64,000 nt of DNA from Demequina gelatinilytica (GCF_000971115.1 NZ_BBLV01000010.1:1-64000), one strand, 5' to 3'; shown: positions 1 through 8,488, counted from the first letter of the stretch. Notes: generated by a model from the sequence alone, not told the origin. Made by a program: numbers and translations.

Positions 1-641
1 CTCCCGCGGCGGTCGCGCCGGCTGCTGCGCCCATCGCCGCGCCCGCCGCCCCGCCCGCACCCGCGGGACCCCCGGCACCTGCGGCTGCAGCGCCCGCACC
101 CGCGTCGGTCGTGCCGGCTGTCGCATCGTCCATGCCGCCGCCCGCGCCGGCGCAGGCGGCCCCCGCCTCGACCCTGTGGTCGGGTCCCATCCCGGTCGCC
201 GCGCCTGCCGACGCGGCCCCCGAGACCGACGACGACTACGACGACGCCACCATCATGTCGCCGGTCGACGACGACGCGACCGTCCTGTCGTCGCGTCGCG
301 CCGCCACGCGGTGGGTGCTCGCGACGCTCGACGGCGCCACGTACGAGCTCCCCGCGCAGGGCGCGGTCGAGATCGGGCGCGCGAGCCGCGGACGTGTCGA
401 CGCTCCTGGGCGTCTCTTCATCACGGATCCCACGCGCACCATGTCGAAGAGCCACGTGCGCCTGAGGCGCGAGGGCGACGACTGGTTCGTCACCGACCTC
501 CAGTCGACCAACGGCACGGCGAAGCGCCCCTCCGAGGGCATGCGGACCGTCCTTGCTCCCGGTGAGGAGGTCCCGGTCGACGGCGTGCTCGAGCTGGGCG
601 ACCTCGAGGTCCGGGTGCGCCGGGCCGACGAGGAGGGCTGA
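1..641 (+). CDS. FHA-domain protein, 5'-truncated by window edge
   Basis: The frame is open from base 3, so the true start lies upstream. The visible N-terminal part is a Pro/Ala-rich linker, followed by an acidic stretch with DDYDDATIMS and DDDATVLS, then a forkhead-associated domain: VEIGR, the SKSHVRLRR core and the LQSTNGT loop that in this family contacts phosphothreonine. FHA proteins bind phosphopeptides made by Ser/Thr kinases. The DDAT motifs resemble those repeated in the next gene and may be kinase or FHA targets (inference). The stop is 4 bases before the PP2C start, so the two are probably co-transcribed in a Ser/Thr phosphorylation locus. The partner kinase is not in the window. 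Confidence 0.85.
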   Translation, partial: PAAVAPAAAPIAAPAAPPAPAGPPAPAAAAPAPASVVPAVASSMPPPAPAQAAPASTLWSGPIPVAAPADAAPETDDDYDDATIMSPVDDDATVLSSRRAATRWVLATLDGATYELPAQGAVEIGRASRGRVDAPGRLFITDPTRTMSKSHVRLRREGDDWFVTDLQSTNGTAKRPSEGMRTVLAPGEEVPVDGVLELGDLEVRVRRADEEG

Positions 642-645
642 GCCG

Positions 646-2004
646 GTGACCTCGCTGGGCGTGCGTGGCGCCGGTGCGACCGCGACCGGTCGCAGGCGCG
701 CGAACGAGGACAGCCTGCTTGCCGAGGCCCCGGCGTTCATCGTCGCCGACGGGATGGGCGGCCACGCCGCGGGCGCCGAGGCGAGCCTGGCGGTGGTCGA
801 GGCGTTCCGTCCGCTCGCGGGCCGTGACGATGTCGAGCCGGCCGAGGCCGCCGCCTGCGTGGAGCGCGCGCGCGAGGCCGTGAGCCGCGTCGCCGCGGTC
901 CACGGCGCCCAGTCGGGCTCGACCGTGACGGGTGCCGTCGGCGTGACGCTCGCGGGCGTGCCGTGGTGGCTGGTGCTCAACGTGGGCGACTCGCGGGTGT
1001 ACTCGTACGGTGCCGGCGTGCTCGAGCAGATCACGCGCGACCACTCAAGGGTGCAGGAGCTGGTGGATGCCGGGCACCTGTCGCCGGAGGAGGCCGAGCG
1101 GCACCCCGAGCGCAACGTCGTGACGCGCGCGATCGGCGACGGCGGCACCGGTGTCGACGTGTGGCTGGTCCCGCGACGCCGGGGACGCGCGCTGGTGGCG
1201 GTATCCGATGGGCTCGTCAAGGCCGTGTCGGATGCCCGGATCGGGCAGCTCCTCGCGCTCGGCGGCGAACCCGGAGCGCTTGCGCAGGGGCTCGTCGACG
1301 CGGCCGTGGCCGCGGGCGCGCGCGACAACGTCACCGTGGTGGTCGCCGGCTCCGACGCGCCCGAGACGCCCGCCGGAGCGGAGACCTACGGCTGGCCGTT
1401 GTGGACGGGCGCCGTGACGGACGATGCGCTGGCGGCCGCGGCCGCGGCATCGAAGCCCGAGGCCGCCCAGGCGCCGGCGGCGCCCGCCGGTCCGGGCGAG
1501 CCCCCGGGCACGGAGCCCGAATCGGAACCGGACGACGCGACCGTGGTGTCCGCGCGCCTGCGAGGCGAGCCGGAACCGGACGACGCGACCGTGGTCTCGG
1601 CGCGCCTGCGAGGCGAGCCGGAACCGGACGACGCGACCGTGGTCTCGGCGCGCCTGCGAGGCGAGCCGGACATGGAGCCGGACGATGCGACCGTGGTCTC
1701 GGCGCGGCTGCGAGGCGAGCCCGTGCCGACCGCGGCGCCGCCTGCATCGTCCGCTTCCGCGGCCGCCCCGCAGCCGCACGTCGCGATCCTCGAGAGGGAG
1801 GCTCCCGAGCGCATCACGGCCGAGCTCGTCCATGTGGTCGCGCCGCTGTCGGTCGCGCCGCTGCTCGAGCCGTCCGAGCGCGAGCGTCGCGTGCGCGCCA
1901 AGGCGCGCCGCGCCCGCGCGACCTGGGTCGGGGTGATCGCGGGCACGCTGCTGGCGATGGCCGGGCTGGCCGCGCTCGAGGTGTGGCTGATCAGCGCGCT
2001 CTGA
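646..2004 (+). CDS. PP2C-family Ser/Thr phosphatase with C-terminal membrane anchor
   Basis: A 452-aa protein starting at GTG 646; a purine-rich RBS overlaps the end of the FHA gene. The PP2C catalytic domain covers about residues 1-240, with the metal-binding NEDS and ADGMGGH motifs, DHS, SDGL and the RDNVTVVV end motif. Then comes a Pro/Ala linker with four near-identical EPDDATVVSARLRGEP repeats (about residues 294-359) and one hydrophobic C-terminal segment, predicted to anchor the protein with its catalytic domain in the cytoplasm. It should reverse Ser/Thr kinase phosphorylation. The repeats probably act as phosphothreonine docking or substrate sites for FHA partners (inference). Three GGACGATGC copies lie in the linker. 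Confidence 0.85.
   Translation: MTSLGVRGAGATATGRRRANEDSLLAEAPAFIVADGMGGHAAGAEASLAVVEAFRPLAGRDDVEPAEAAACVERAREAVSRVAAVHGAQSGSTVTGAVGVTLAGVPWWLVLNVGDSRVYSYGAGVLEQITRDHSRVQELVDAGHLSPEEAERHPERNVVTRAIGDGGTGVDVWLVPRRRGRALVAVSDGLVKAVSDARIGQLLALGGEPGALAQGLVDAAVAAGARDNVTVVVAGSDAPETPAGAETYGWPLWTGAVTDDALAAAAAASKPEAAQAPAAPAGPGEPPGTEPESEPDDATVVSARLRGEPEPDDATVVSARLRGEPEPDDATVVSARLRGEPDMEPDDATVVSARLRGEPVPTAAPPASSASAAAPQPHVAILEREAPERITAELVHVVAPLSVAPLLEPSERERRVRAKARRARATWVGVIAGTLLAMAGLAALEVWLISAL
1525..1722 (+). repeat. Four 48-bp in-frame repeats in the phosphatase linker
   Basis: Units start at 1525, 1573, 1621 and 1675, with a 6-bp insertion before the last. Each encodes 16 residues containing DDATVVSARL. 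Units 2 and 3 are almost identical in DNA, which suggests recent duplication. Units 1-3 use GAC GAC for the Asp pair; unit 4 uses GAC GAT and so creates the dispersed motif at 1680. Confidence 0.9.
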
Positions 2005-2013
2005 GGGGGGGGC

Positions 2014-2832
2014 TCAGTTGTCGTCGTGGCGCGTCCAGCGGAACGTGCGCACCGCGAGCACCAGCCCGACGACCACCCAGAGCGCCAGCACGGCGGCCGT
2101 GGCGGGGTGCTGCCAAGACCCGCTGGCCTCGGCCGCCTCGAAGCTCTCGGGCAGGAACACCGATCGCATGCCCTGCGCGAGCCACTTCAGCGGGAAGACC
2201 GCCGCGACGTGCTGCAGGAACGTCGGGATCTGCGTGTAGACCAGGAACACGCCCGAGGTGAACTGCAGGAACAGCACGATCGGCGTGATGATCGCCGAGC
2301 CGGCCTTGGCGTTCCTCAGCAGCGAGGACATCGCGATGCCGAGCGTGGTCGAGGCCGCGGTGCCGAGCAGGAACACCCACGTGAAGGTCCACCACCCCGA
2401 GCCCGACGGCAACGACGCGTCGTACATCGCGACACCGATCGCGACCAGGGCGGCGATCTGGACGACCGACACGATGAGCACCTGCGCGACCTTGGCCGCG
2501 AAGAAGGCGGTCGCAGGAAGCGGGGTCGCGTGGACGCGCTTGAGCACGTCCTCGTCGCGGTCGATCGCGATCGACATGGCAAGGGACTGGAAGCCGGTGT
2601 TGAGGATGCCCGAGGCGACCATGCCCGGCAGGAAGTACTGGGCGAAGGACACGCCGTCCGCGATCTCCTGACCCCCGAACACCGACCCGAAGAGCAGCAG
2701 CAGCATCATCGGGAAGAAGAAGATGAAGACCATCTGCTCGCGGCTGCGCAGGAACTCCTTGAGCTCGACTCCCAGCCGGCTCCGGGCCATGGCGGTCCAC
2801 GCGGGCGCGGACGATGCGCTGGTGGCGGTCAT
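2014..2832 (-). CDS. ABC-2 type transporter permease
   Basis: A 272-aa membrane protein. A short cytoplasmic N-terminus (with ELKEFLRSREQM) is followed by about six hydrophobic segments, such as MVFIFFFPMMLLLLFGSVF and the C-terminal TAAVLALWVVVGLVLAV. This is the ABC-2 (YhhJ/DrrB-like) exporter fold. Its start overlaps the stop of the ATPase gene by 4 bases, so the pair is translationally coupled and forms one transporter. The substrate cannot be read from sequence; related systems export drugs, lipids or polysaccharide. One dispersed motif lies at the N-terminus, encoding the Ala-Ser-Ser in TATSASSAPA. The gene converges with the phosphatase gene, with about 9 bases between stops. Confidence 0.85.
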   Translation of the reverse strand: MTATSASSAPAWTAMARSRLGVELKEFLRSREQMVFIFFFPMMLLLLFGSVFGGQEIADGVSFAQYFLPGMVASGILNTGFQSLAMSIAIDRDEDVLKRVHATPLPATAFFAAKVAQVLIVSVVQIAALVAIGVAMYDASLPSGSGWWTFTWVFLLGTAASTTLGIAMSSLLRNAKAGSAIITPIVLFLQFTSGVFLVYTQIPTFLQHVAAVFPLKWLAQGMRSVFLPESFEAAEASGSWQHPATAAVLALWVVVGLVLAVRTFRWTRHDDN

Positions 2833-3710
2833 GCTGCGGCCCCCTCGGCCTGGCTGGTGCCCGCGGTGCCCGCGGCCTCCCCGATCAGCTGCAGGTAGAC
2901 GTCCTCGAGCGAGGGGTGGACCACCTCGAGGCCCTCGACCTCGCCCTCGGTACGCGCGAGGATCTCGCGCAGCAGCGCGGTCGGCGTCGCGGTCTCCTCG
3001 GTCCGGGACGTACCGGCCTCGGTCCAGGTGACCCGCGCATCGGCCGCGCGCGAGCGCAGGCCGCCGGGCGTGTCGAGCGCGACCATGCGGCCGGCGGCGA
3101 TGATGCCGATGCGGTCCGCGAGGTGGTCGGCCTCGTCCAGGTAGTGGGTGGTGAGGAGGATCGTGGTGCCGTCCTCGCGGAGCGACTCGATGAGGGTCCA
3201 GAACTGTCGGCGCGCCTCGGGGTCGAAGCCCGTGGTCGGCTCGTCGAGGAACACCAGCTCGGGCCGGCCGATCACGGCGAGCGCGACGTCGAGGCGCCGC
3301 CGCTGGCCCCCCGACAGGGTCGCGGGCTTCGCCCCGGCCTTCTCCGCGAGCCCCACGGCGTCGAGCGTCGCGTCGACGTCCCGCGGGTGCGCGTAGAGGC
3401 TCGCGGCGTAGCGGAGCGACTCGCGCGCGGTCAGGGCGCCGTGCTCCGAGGTGCCCTGCAGCATGATGCCCAGGCGCGAGCGCCAGCCCTTGGTGGCGTG
3501 CTGGGGGTCCGCCCCGAGGACGGTGACGTCCCCCGCGGTGCGCTTGCGGAAGCCCTCGAGGATCTCGACGGTGGTGGACTTGCCGGCACCGTTGGGGCCG
3601 AGCAGGGCGAAGACCTCGCCCTGAGGGATCTCGAGGTCGAGCCCGTCGACGGCGGCCAGGTCGCCGTAGTGCTTGCGCAGGCCCTCGATGCGGATGGCCG
3701 GTTCGCTCAT
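2829..3710 (-). CDS. ABC transporter ATP-binding protein
   Basis: A 293-aa ATPase with all the NBD motifs in order: Walker A GPNGAGKST, Q-loop (IMLQGTSEH), signature LSGGQRRRLDVALA, Walker B ELVFLDEPTTGFD, and the H-switch TTH. A C-terminal extension after about residue 220 is typical of the DrrA/CcmA drug-export subfamily. I chose ATG 3710 because a TAGGCT -10 box on the minus strand ends 7 bases before it, giving a leaderless transcript; an upstream in-frame ATG at 3731 is possible. It powers the permease encoded immediately downstream. Confidence 0.85.
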   Translation of the reverse strand: MSEPAIRIEGLRKHYGDLAAVDGLDLEIPQGEVFALLGPNGAGKSTTVEILEGFRKRTAGDVTVLGADPQHATKGWRSRLGIMLQGTSEHGALTARESLRYAASLYAHPRDVDATLDAVGLAEKAGAKPATLSGGQRRRLDVALAVIGRPELVFLDEPTTGFDPEARRQFWTLIESLREDGTTILLTTHYLDEADHLADRIGIIAAGRMVALDTPGGLRSRAADARVTWTEAGTSRTEETATPTALLREILARTEGEVEGLEVVHPSLEDVYLQLIGEAAGTAGTSQAEGAAA

Positions 3711-3763
3711 AGGGTCGAGCCTAGCCAGCATCGTGCTTGGAGTCCTCTGCCGGAGGATGAGGA

Positions 3764-3797
3764 AGGGGCGCATCGTCCACGTGGACGATGCGCCCCT
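3764..3797. terminator. 34-bp perfect palindrome of two motif copies
   Basis: Two head-to-head copies of the dispersed motif (3770-3778 and 3783-3791) form a perfect inverted repeat running from A3764 to T3797. It lies 22 bases beyond the aspartate aminotransferase stop (minus strand), so it probably acts as its transcription terminator. No long T-tract follows. It is also upstream of the ABC exporter start. Use of motif pairs as terminators is known for uptake sequences of Neisseria and Haemophilus. Confidence 0.7.
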
Positions 3798-3818
3798 CGG
3801 GTCGCCTCGGTGCCGCGC

Positions 3819-5030
3819 CTACTGCGCGAGCAGCTTCTGGATGCGGGTCACGCCCTCGACCAGGTCCTCGTCGCCGAGCGCGTAGCTGAGGCGCAGGAAG
3901 CCCGACGGGCCGAACGCCTCGCCCGGCACCACGGCCACCTCGGCCTGCTCGAGGATCACGGTCGCGAGGTCCGCGGAGGACGTGATCTCCACGCCGCCGA
4001 CGGTGCGGCCGATGAGGCCCTCGACGCTCGGGTACGCGTAGAACGCGCCCTTGGGCGTCGGGCACACCACGCCGTCGATGGCGCGGAGCATCTCGACCAT
4101 GGTCCTGCGGCGGCGGTCGAACGCCTCGCGCATCTCGTGGACCGCCTCGAGGCCGCCCTCGAGCGCGGCGATCGCCGCGCGCTGCGCGACGTTCGACACG
4201 TTGGACGTGAGGTGGCTCTGGAAGTTGCTGGCGGCCTTGGTGACGTCCGCGGGGGAGACCATCCAGCCCACGCGCCATCCCGTCATGGCGTAGGTCTTGG
4301 CGACGCCGTTGACCACGATCGTCTGGTCGGCGAGCTCGGGGACCACGCGCAGGATCGGCGTGAAGACGGCGTCGTCGTAGACCAGGTGCTCGTAGATCTC
4401 GTCGGTGATGACCCAGATGCCGTGCTCGAGGGCCCATTCGCCGATCGCCTTGGTCTGCTCCTCGGTGTACACCGCGCCGGTCGGGTTCGACGGCGAGCAG
4501 AACAGGAGCGCCTTGGTCTGCTCCGTGCGCGCCGCCTCGAGCTGCTCGACGGTGACCAGGTAGCCCTGCTCCGCGCCCGCGAACACCTCGACGGGTGTGC
4601 CGCCGGCCAGCGAGATCGCCTCGGGGTAGGTGGTCCAGTACGGGGCGGGGAGCAGCACCTCGTCACCGGGGTCGACGATGCTCGCGAAGGCCTGGAACAC
4701 GGCCTGCTTGCCGCCGTTGGTGACGATGACGTTCGCCGGGTCGATCTCGTAGCCCGAGTCGCGCAGGGTCTTCGCCGCGATCGCCTTCTTCAGCTCGGGC
4801 AGACCCGTCGCGGGCGTGTAGCGGTGGTTGCGGGGGTCGGAGACCGCCGCGGCGGCGGCCTCGACGATGAAGTCCGGGGTGGGGAAGTCGGGCTCGCCGG
4901 CACCGAACCCGATGACGGGACGGCCGGCGGCCTTGAGGGCCTTCGCCTTGGAGTCGACGGCGAGGGTGGCGGACGGCGCGATGGCGCCGAGACGAGCGGA
5001 GACGCGGCGAGAGGGCTTCATGCTGGTCAT
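3819..5030 (-). CDS. aspC: Class I PLP aminotransferase, probable aspartate/prephenate aminotransferase
   Basis: A 403-aa fold-type I aminotransferase. Visible motifs are [12 protein letters not shown] near the N-terminus, the APYWTTYPE substrate and PLP region, the [10 protein letters not shown] loop, [11 protein letters not shown] carrying the PLP-nitrogen Asp and the Tyr, and the Schiff-base Lys in [13 protein letters not shown]. The sequence fits subgroup Ib aspartate or prephenate aminotransferases, which move amino groups between aspartate, glutamate and keto acids. An in-frame ATG at 5021 is an alternative start. The gene stands alone between the ABC exporter and tRNA-Trp and ends at the 34-bp palindrome. 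The aspC name is by family; the true substrate range is not determined. Confidence 0.85.
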   Translation of the reverse strand: MTSMKPSRRVSARLGAIAPSATLAVDSKAKALKAAGRPVIGFGAGEPDFPTPDFIVEAAAAAVSDPRNHRYTPATGLPELKKAIAAKTLRDSGYEIDPANVIVTNGGKQAVFQAFASIVDPGDEVLLPAPYWTTYPEAISLAGGTPVEVFAGAEQGYLVTVEQLEAARTEQTKALLFCSPSNPTGAVYTEEQTKAIGEWALEHGIWVITDEIYEHLVYDDAVFTPILRVVPELADQTIVVNGVAKTYAMTGWRVGWMVSPADVTKAASNFQSHLTSNVSNVAQRAAIAALEGGLEAVHEMREAFDRRRRTMVEMLRAIDGVVCPTPKGAFYAYPSVEGLIGRTVGGVEITSSADLATVILEQAEVAVVPGEAFGPSGFLRLSYALGDEDLVEGVTRIQKLLAQ

Positions 5031-5147
5031 TGTTCCACTACGTGGCGGTGCGCTCCGCCGCGGGGGGCGTCATCGAGGACCCGCCACCCGCGCTAGGCTG
5101 TCCGGGCGTCCAAGCGGGCGGCGACGATGCCGCTCACCAGACCCGGG

Positions 5148-5177
5148 TTCGACTTCTCACCGGGAACCGCGTAACAT
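5148..5177 (+). promoter_or_regulatory. Predicted promoter for tRNA-Trp-secE-nusG
   Basis: TTCGAC (5148-5153), an 18-base spacer and TAACAT (5172-5177) form a sigma-70-like promoter. Predicted transcription would start near 5184, about 90 bases before the tRNA. Predicted by eye only. Confidence 0.45.
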
Positions 5178-5273
5178 TGGACGTCGGCGATTGACTTTCG
5201 CCAGGATGGCTCGCGCCCTGAGGGCGGCCGGACTGGAGAGGGGACAGAGCCGCGGGGGCCTCCAGGCCCCCGA

Positions 5274-5346
5274 AGGGCAGTGGCGCAATTGGTAGCGCAC
5301 CGGTCTCCAAAACCGGCGGTTGTGGGTTCGAGTCCCGCCTGCCCTG
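5274..5346 (+). tRNA. trnW: tRNA-Trp (anticodon CCA)
   Basis: A 73-nt cloverleaf. The acceptor strands AGGGCAG (5274-5280) and CTGCCCT (5339-5345) pair perfectly, with discriminator G5346. The anticodon loop reads CTCCAAA with CCA as anticodon, and the T loop is GTTCGAGTC. The 3' CCA is not encoded. It sits 50 bases upstream of secE, the usual actinobacterial arrangement. Confidence 0.97.
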
Positions 5347-5396
5347 CGTCGCGCGGGGATCGCCCGCGTGAGCAATCCAGAGAGAAGGACTTTTCG

Positions 5397-5654
5397 GTGA
5401 GCGAATCTGCCGTGACGGATTCCGGAGAGAAGGACCCGCGGCACGAGACGCGCGAGGGTCTGGGCATCTTCGGACGCATCGCGCTGTTCGTGCGCCAGGT
5501 CATCTCGGAGCTTCGTCGTGTGGTCACCCCCACGCGCCAGGAGCTGGTCCGCTACATCTGGATCGTCCTCGGCTTCGTGGCCGTGATGATGGCCCTGGTG
5601 TTCGTGCTGGACGTCTCGTTCGGCTGGATCTCGCAGAAGGTGTTCGGCGGCTGA
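5397..5654 (+). CDS. secE: Preprotein translocase subunit SecE
   Basis: An 85-aa protein starting at GTG 5397, with AGAGAAGGA upstream. The frame is open further upstream through the tRNA, but that part is not coding. An acidic N-terminal tail precedes the conserved amphipathic region [22 protein letters not shown] and one transmembrane helix ([19 protein letters not shown]). SecE clamps SecY (32889-34187 here) in the SecYEG channel. It lies between tRNA-Trp and nusG in the standard secE-nusG-rplKA order. Confidence 0.95.
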   Translation: MSESAVTDSGEKDPRHETREGLGIFGRIALFVRQVISELRRVVTPTRQELVRYIWIVLGFVAVMMALVFVLDVSFGWISQKVFGG

Positions 5655-5677
5655 GGCCGCCCAAAGGGGAGTATGTG

Positions 5678-6373
5678 ATGAGCGACGAGAACGTTGACGA
5701 GACCACGGTCGAGGGCATCGAGCCCGAGGCTGTCGTCGAGGCCGATGCTGCGCTGCCCGCGATCGACGAGGCGCCGGCGGACCCGGTGGCCGAGTTCAAG
5801 TCGCGCCTGCGCACCCTCGAGGGCGACTGGTTCGTCGTGCACAGCTACTCGGGCCACGAGAAGCGTGTGAAGCAGGCGATCGAGCACCGTATCGAGAGCC
5901 TTCACATGGAGGACTACATCTTCGAGGTGCAGGTCCCCATGGAGGAGGTCTTCGAGATCAAGGGCGGCCAGCGCAAGCAGGTCACCCGTGTCCGGATGCC
6001 CGGATACGTCCTGGTGCGCATGTACCTCACGGACGAGTCCTGGGGCGCCGTGCGCAACACCCCCGGTGTGACCGGCTTCGTCGGCCACGCCCACAACCCC
6101 GTCCCGCTCACCGTCGACGAGGTCTACTCGATGCTGGCGACCAAGGAGGTGGCCGAGGCGGCCGCCGCCGAGGACGCCACGGCACCGCAGACCCCCGTCG
6201 AGGTCGAGTTCGAGGTCGGCGAGTCGGTCACCGTCATCGACGGCCCGTTCGCGACCCTCCCGGGCACGATCTCTGAGATCTCCGTCGAGAGCCAGAAGCT
6301 CCACGTGCTCGTTTCCATCTTCGGCCGGGAGACCCCGGTCGAGCTGTCGTTCACGCAGGTCACCAAGATCTAA
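5678..6373 (+). CDS. nusG: Transcription termination/antitermination factor NusG
   Basis: A 231-aa protein. ATG 5678 is preferred over the adjacent in-frame GTG at 5675 because it is better placed after AAAGGGGA. An acidic N-terminal extension of about 45 residues, usual in Actinobacteria, precedes the NGN domain ([23 protein letters not shown], shown by its start [34 protein letters not shown]) and a C-terminal KOW domain ([18 protein letters not shown]). NusG binds the RNA polymerase clamp through NGN and Rho or ribosomal S10 through KOW; polymerase and S10 are both encoded in this window. Confidence 0.95.
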   Translation: MSDENVDETTVEGIEPEAVVEADAALPAIDEAPADPVAEFKSRLRTLEGDWFVVHSYSGHEKRVKQAIEHRIESLHMEDYIFEVQVPMEEVFEIKGGQRKQVTRVRMPGYVLVRMYLTDESWGAVRNTPGVTGFVGHAHNPVPLTVDEVYSMLATKEVAEAAAAEDATAPQTPVEVEFEVGESVTVIDGPFATLPGTISEISVESQKLHVLVSIFGRETPVELSFTQVTKI

Positions 6374-6433
6374 GGCGCGACAGCGCACCCGCGGCCGCCA
6401 AGCCGCACAGGCAACAAGATAAGGACCCTCAAC

Positions 6434-6868
6434 ATGGCACCCGCGAAGAAGAAGAAGGTCACTGGGCTGATCAAGCTTCAGATCCAGGCCGGCGCCGCCA
6501 ACCCTGCCCCGCCGGTCGGTCCGGCGCTCGGTCAGCACGGCGTCAACATCATGGAGTTCTGCAAGGCGTACAACGCCGCGACCGAGTCGCAGCGTGGCAA
6601 CGTGATCCCTGTCGAGATCACCGTCTACGAGGACCGGACGTTCACGTTCATCCTCAAGACCCCGCCGGCCGCAGAGCTCATCAAGAAGGCGGCTGGCGTC
6701 GCCAAGGGCTCGGGCACCCCGCACACGGTCAAGGTCGCGAACCTGACCGACGCGCAGGTGCGTGAGATCGCCGAGGCCAAGATGGCCGACCTCAACGCCA
6801 ACGACATCGACGCCGCTGCGAAGATCATCGCCGGCACCGCCCGCTCCATGGGCATCACGGTCTCCTAA
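6434..6868 (+). CDS. rplK: 50S ribosomal protein L11
   Basis: A 144-aa protein of full family length. The conserved N-terminal domain reads [20 protein letters not shown], with [12 protein letters not shown] next, and the C-terminal rRNA-binding domain has [19 protein letters not shown] and [12 protein letters not shown]11 binds the GTPase-associated region of 23S rRNA and is the site of thiopeptide action. It forms a rplK-rplA pair, 60 bases after nusG, with a weak AAGGA RBS. Confidence 0.97.
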   Translation: MAPAKKKKVTGLIKLQIQAGAANPAPPVGPALGQHGVNIMEFCKAYNAATESQRGNVIPVEITVYEDRTFTFILKTPPAAELIKKAAGVAKGSGTPHTVKVANLTDAQVREIAEAKMADLNANDIDAAAKIIAGTARSMGITVS

Positions 6869-6934
6869 GGACCTCACACCCCAGTGGGAGGGCCGCGCTG
6901 GCCCGCAACCACGAACTGCAAAGGAAGATCGCAG

Positions 6935-7633
6935 ATGACCAAGCGCTCCAAGGCCTACCGCGACGCAGCCCAGCTCGTCGACCGTAGCCAGCTCTACTCG
7001 CCGCTCGAGGCTCTCCGCCTCGCGCAGAAGACGGCCTCCAAGAAGACGGACTCGACCATCGACGTCGTCTTCAAGCTGGGCGTCGACCCCCGTCACGCGG
7101 ACCAGATGGTCCGTTCCACCGTCATCCTGCCGAACGGCACCGGCAAGACCGCCAGGGTCCTGGTCTTCGCCAACGGTGACAAGGCAGAGGCTGCCCGCGA
7201 GGCGGGCGCCGACATCGTCGGTGGCGACGAGCTCATCGAGGAGGTGGCCGCCGGCCGCCAGGACTTCGACGCCGTCGTGGCGACGCCCGACCTCATGGGC
7301 AAGGTCGGCCGCCTGGGCCGCGTGCTCGGCCCCCGTGGCCTCATGCCGAACCCCAAGACCGGCACCGTGACGATGGACGTGGTCAAGGCCGTGTCCGACA
7401 TCAAGGGTGGAAAGATCGAGTTCCGCGTCGACAAGCACGCCAACCTGCACACCGTGCTGGGCAAGGCGTCGTTCGGCGACCAGAAGCTGCTCGAGAACTT
7501 CCAGGCCGTGCTCGACGAGGTCCTCCGCGCCAAGCCGTCCGCCTCGAAGGGCCGTTACATCGTGAAGGCCGCGATCTCCGCGACGCAGGGCCCCGGCATC
7601 CCGCTGGACGCCCTCGCGAAGTCCGAGGCGTAA
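6935..7633 (+). CDS. rplA: 50S ribosomal protein L1
   Basis: A 232-aa protein. The frame is open back to 6884, but ATG 6935 follows AAAGGAAG and begins the conserved [11 protein letters not shown]. Family motifs are [14 protein letters not shown], the GGDELIEEV loop, [21 protein letters not shown] (partly quoted: [15 protein letters not shown]) and [18 protein letters not shown]1 forms the mobile stalk near the E-site and in many bacteria represses the rplKA mRNA. It is followed by two hairpins. Confidence 0.97.
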   Translation: MTKRSKAYRDAAQLVDRSQLYSPLEALRLAQKTASKKTDSTIDVVFKLGVDPRHADQMVRSTVILPNGTGKTARVLVFANGDKAEAAREAGADIVGGDELIEEVAAGRQDFDAVVATPDLMGKVGRLGRVLGPRGLMPNPKTGTVTMDVVKAVSDIKGGKIEFRVDKHANLHTVLGKASFGDQKLLENFQAVLDEVLRAKPSASKGRYIVKAAISATQGPGIPLDALAKSEA

Positions 7634-7645
7634 GCACCCACGTCC

Positions 7646-7681
7646 CGACGGCCCGGTCCCCGCGAGGGGGCCGGGCCGTCG
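7646..7681 (+). terminator. Hairpin terminator after rplA
   Basis: A 16-bp GC-rich stem (7646-7661 with 7666-7681, one G-T pair) closed by a GCGA tetraloop. It lies 13 bases after the rplA stop, without a T-tract. Confidence 0.7.
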
Positions 7682-7697
7682 GCGTCCCGGGAGCCTC

Positions 7698-7727
7698 CGC
7701 ATCGTCCATTTGCATCTGGACGATGCG
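7698..7727. repeat. Inverted pair of dispersed motifs upstream of rplJL
   Basis: An 11-bp inverted repeat (7698-7708 and 7717-7727) with an 8-base loop, each arm containing one motif copy. It overlaps the predicted rplJ promoter: the loop carries the -35 hexamer and the right arm fills the spacer. It may be a second terminator arm for rplKA, a protein-binding site, or neither. Confidence 0.8.
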
Positions 7728-7738
7728 TCGCATAAGAT
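7710..7738 (+). promoter_or_regulatory. Predicted rplJL promoter
   Basis: TTGCAT (7710-7715), a 17-base spacer and TAAGAT (7733-7738). Transcription would start near 7745, leaving a leader of about 220 bases before rplJ. Confidence 0.65.
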
Positions 7739-7744
7739 AGTTGG

Positions 7745-7966
7745 GCCCAAGACCGCCGGTCGTCGGCGCCGGGATCTCCCGGCACCGACCGAAGCTCCGT
7801 ACATGCGGGGACCAGCGCAGGTGAAGCTGAAAGCGCCGAGTGCGCGGACGTCTGGGCGACCTTCGGGTCGCCCTTTCTGTTTCGCGGACCAGGCCGCCCG
7901 GCCCCGCCTGCGCGGGGCCTTCTTCATGTCCGGGCCGGATGGCGGTCATCCGAAGGAAGGACAAAC
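7745..7966 (+). promoter_or_regulatory. Structured rplJL leader
   Basis: This non-coding 5' region contains several hairpins. GCGACC-TTCG-GGTCGC (about 7855-7870) is followed by CCTTTCTGTTT, and GGCCCCGC-CTGC-GCGGGGCC (about 7901-7920) is followed by TTCTTC; both look like attenuators. The part around 7790-7835 has GAAGCTCCG and GTGAAGCTGAAAGC, reminiscent of the L10(L12)4 binding kink-turn of known rplJ leaders. Feedback control by L10 is likely from the family; the exact fold is inferred. Confidence 0.55.
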
Positions 7967-8488
7967 ATGGCGACGCCAGACAAGGTGAACGCTGTTGCAG
8001 AGCTCGCGGACGACTTCCGCGACTCCGCGGCGGTGCTGATCACCGAGTACCGCGGCCTCTCCGTCCCGCAGCTTGCGAAGCTGCGCGGTGAGCTCCGTGG
8101 CGCCGCGACCTACAAGGTCGCGAAGAACACTCTGACGGCGCTCGCGGCCAAGGACGCCGGCATCGAGGGTCTTGACGACCTTCTCGTCGGCCCCACGGCC
8201 ATCGCGTTCGTCACCGGTGACCCGGTGGAGGCCGCGAAGGGTCTCAAGGCTTTTGCCAAGGAGAACGACAAGCTCGTCATCAAGGGCGGCGTTCTCGAGG
8301 GCAAGGTGATCTCCGCTGATGAGGTCAAGAAGCTGGCGGACCTCGAGTCCCGCGAGGTTCTGCTCGCCAAGGCAGCCGGCGCTATGAAGGCGTCGCTCTT
8401 TGGTGCTGCATACATGTTCCAGGCGCCGCTGGCTCAGGCCGCGCGTGCCGTCGACGCCCTGCGTGCGAAGCAGGAAGACGCAGCCTGA
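7967..8488 (+). CDS. rplJ: 50S ribosomal protein L10
   Basis: A 173-aa protein of normal length. ATG 7967 follows GAAGGAAGGA. The N-terminal domain contains the conserved [20 protein letters not shown] region and YKVAKNTL; the C-terminal helix binds L7/L12 dimers. L10 anchors the L12 stalk and probably feeds back on its own leader. rplL follows after 60 bases. Confidence 0.97.
   Translation: MATPDKVNAVAELADDFRDSAAVLITEYRGLSVPQLAKLRGELRGAATYKVAKNTLTALAAKDAGIEGLDDLLVGPTAIAFVTGDPVEAAKGLKAFAKENDKLVIKGGVLEGKVISADEVKKLADLESREVLLAKAAGAMKASLFGAAYMFQAPLAQAARAVDALRAKQEDAA

Noticed and set aside
5280-5396. N-terminal extension of SecE reading through the tRNA-Trp gene
   Set aside because: The frame is open by chance; the tRNA cloverleaf is perfect and the RBS supports GTG 5397.
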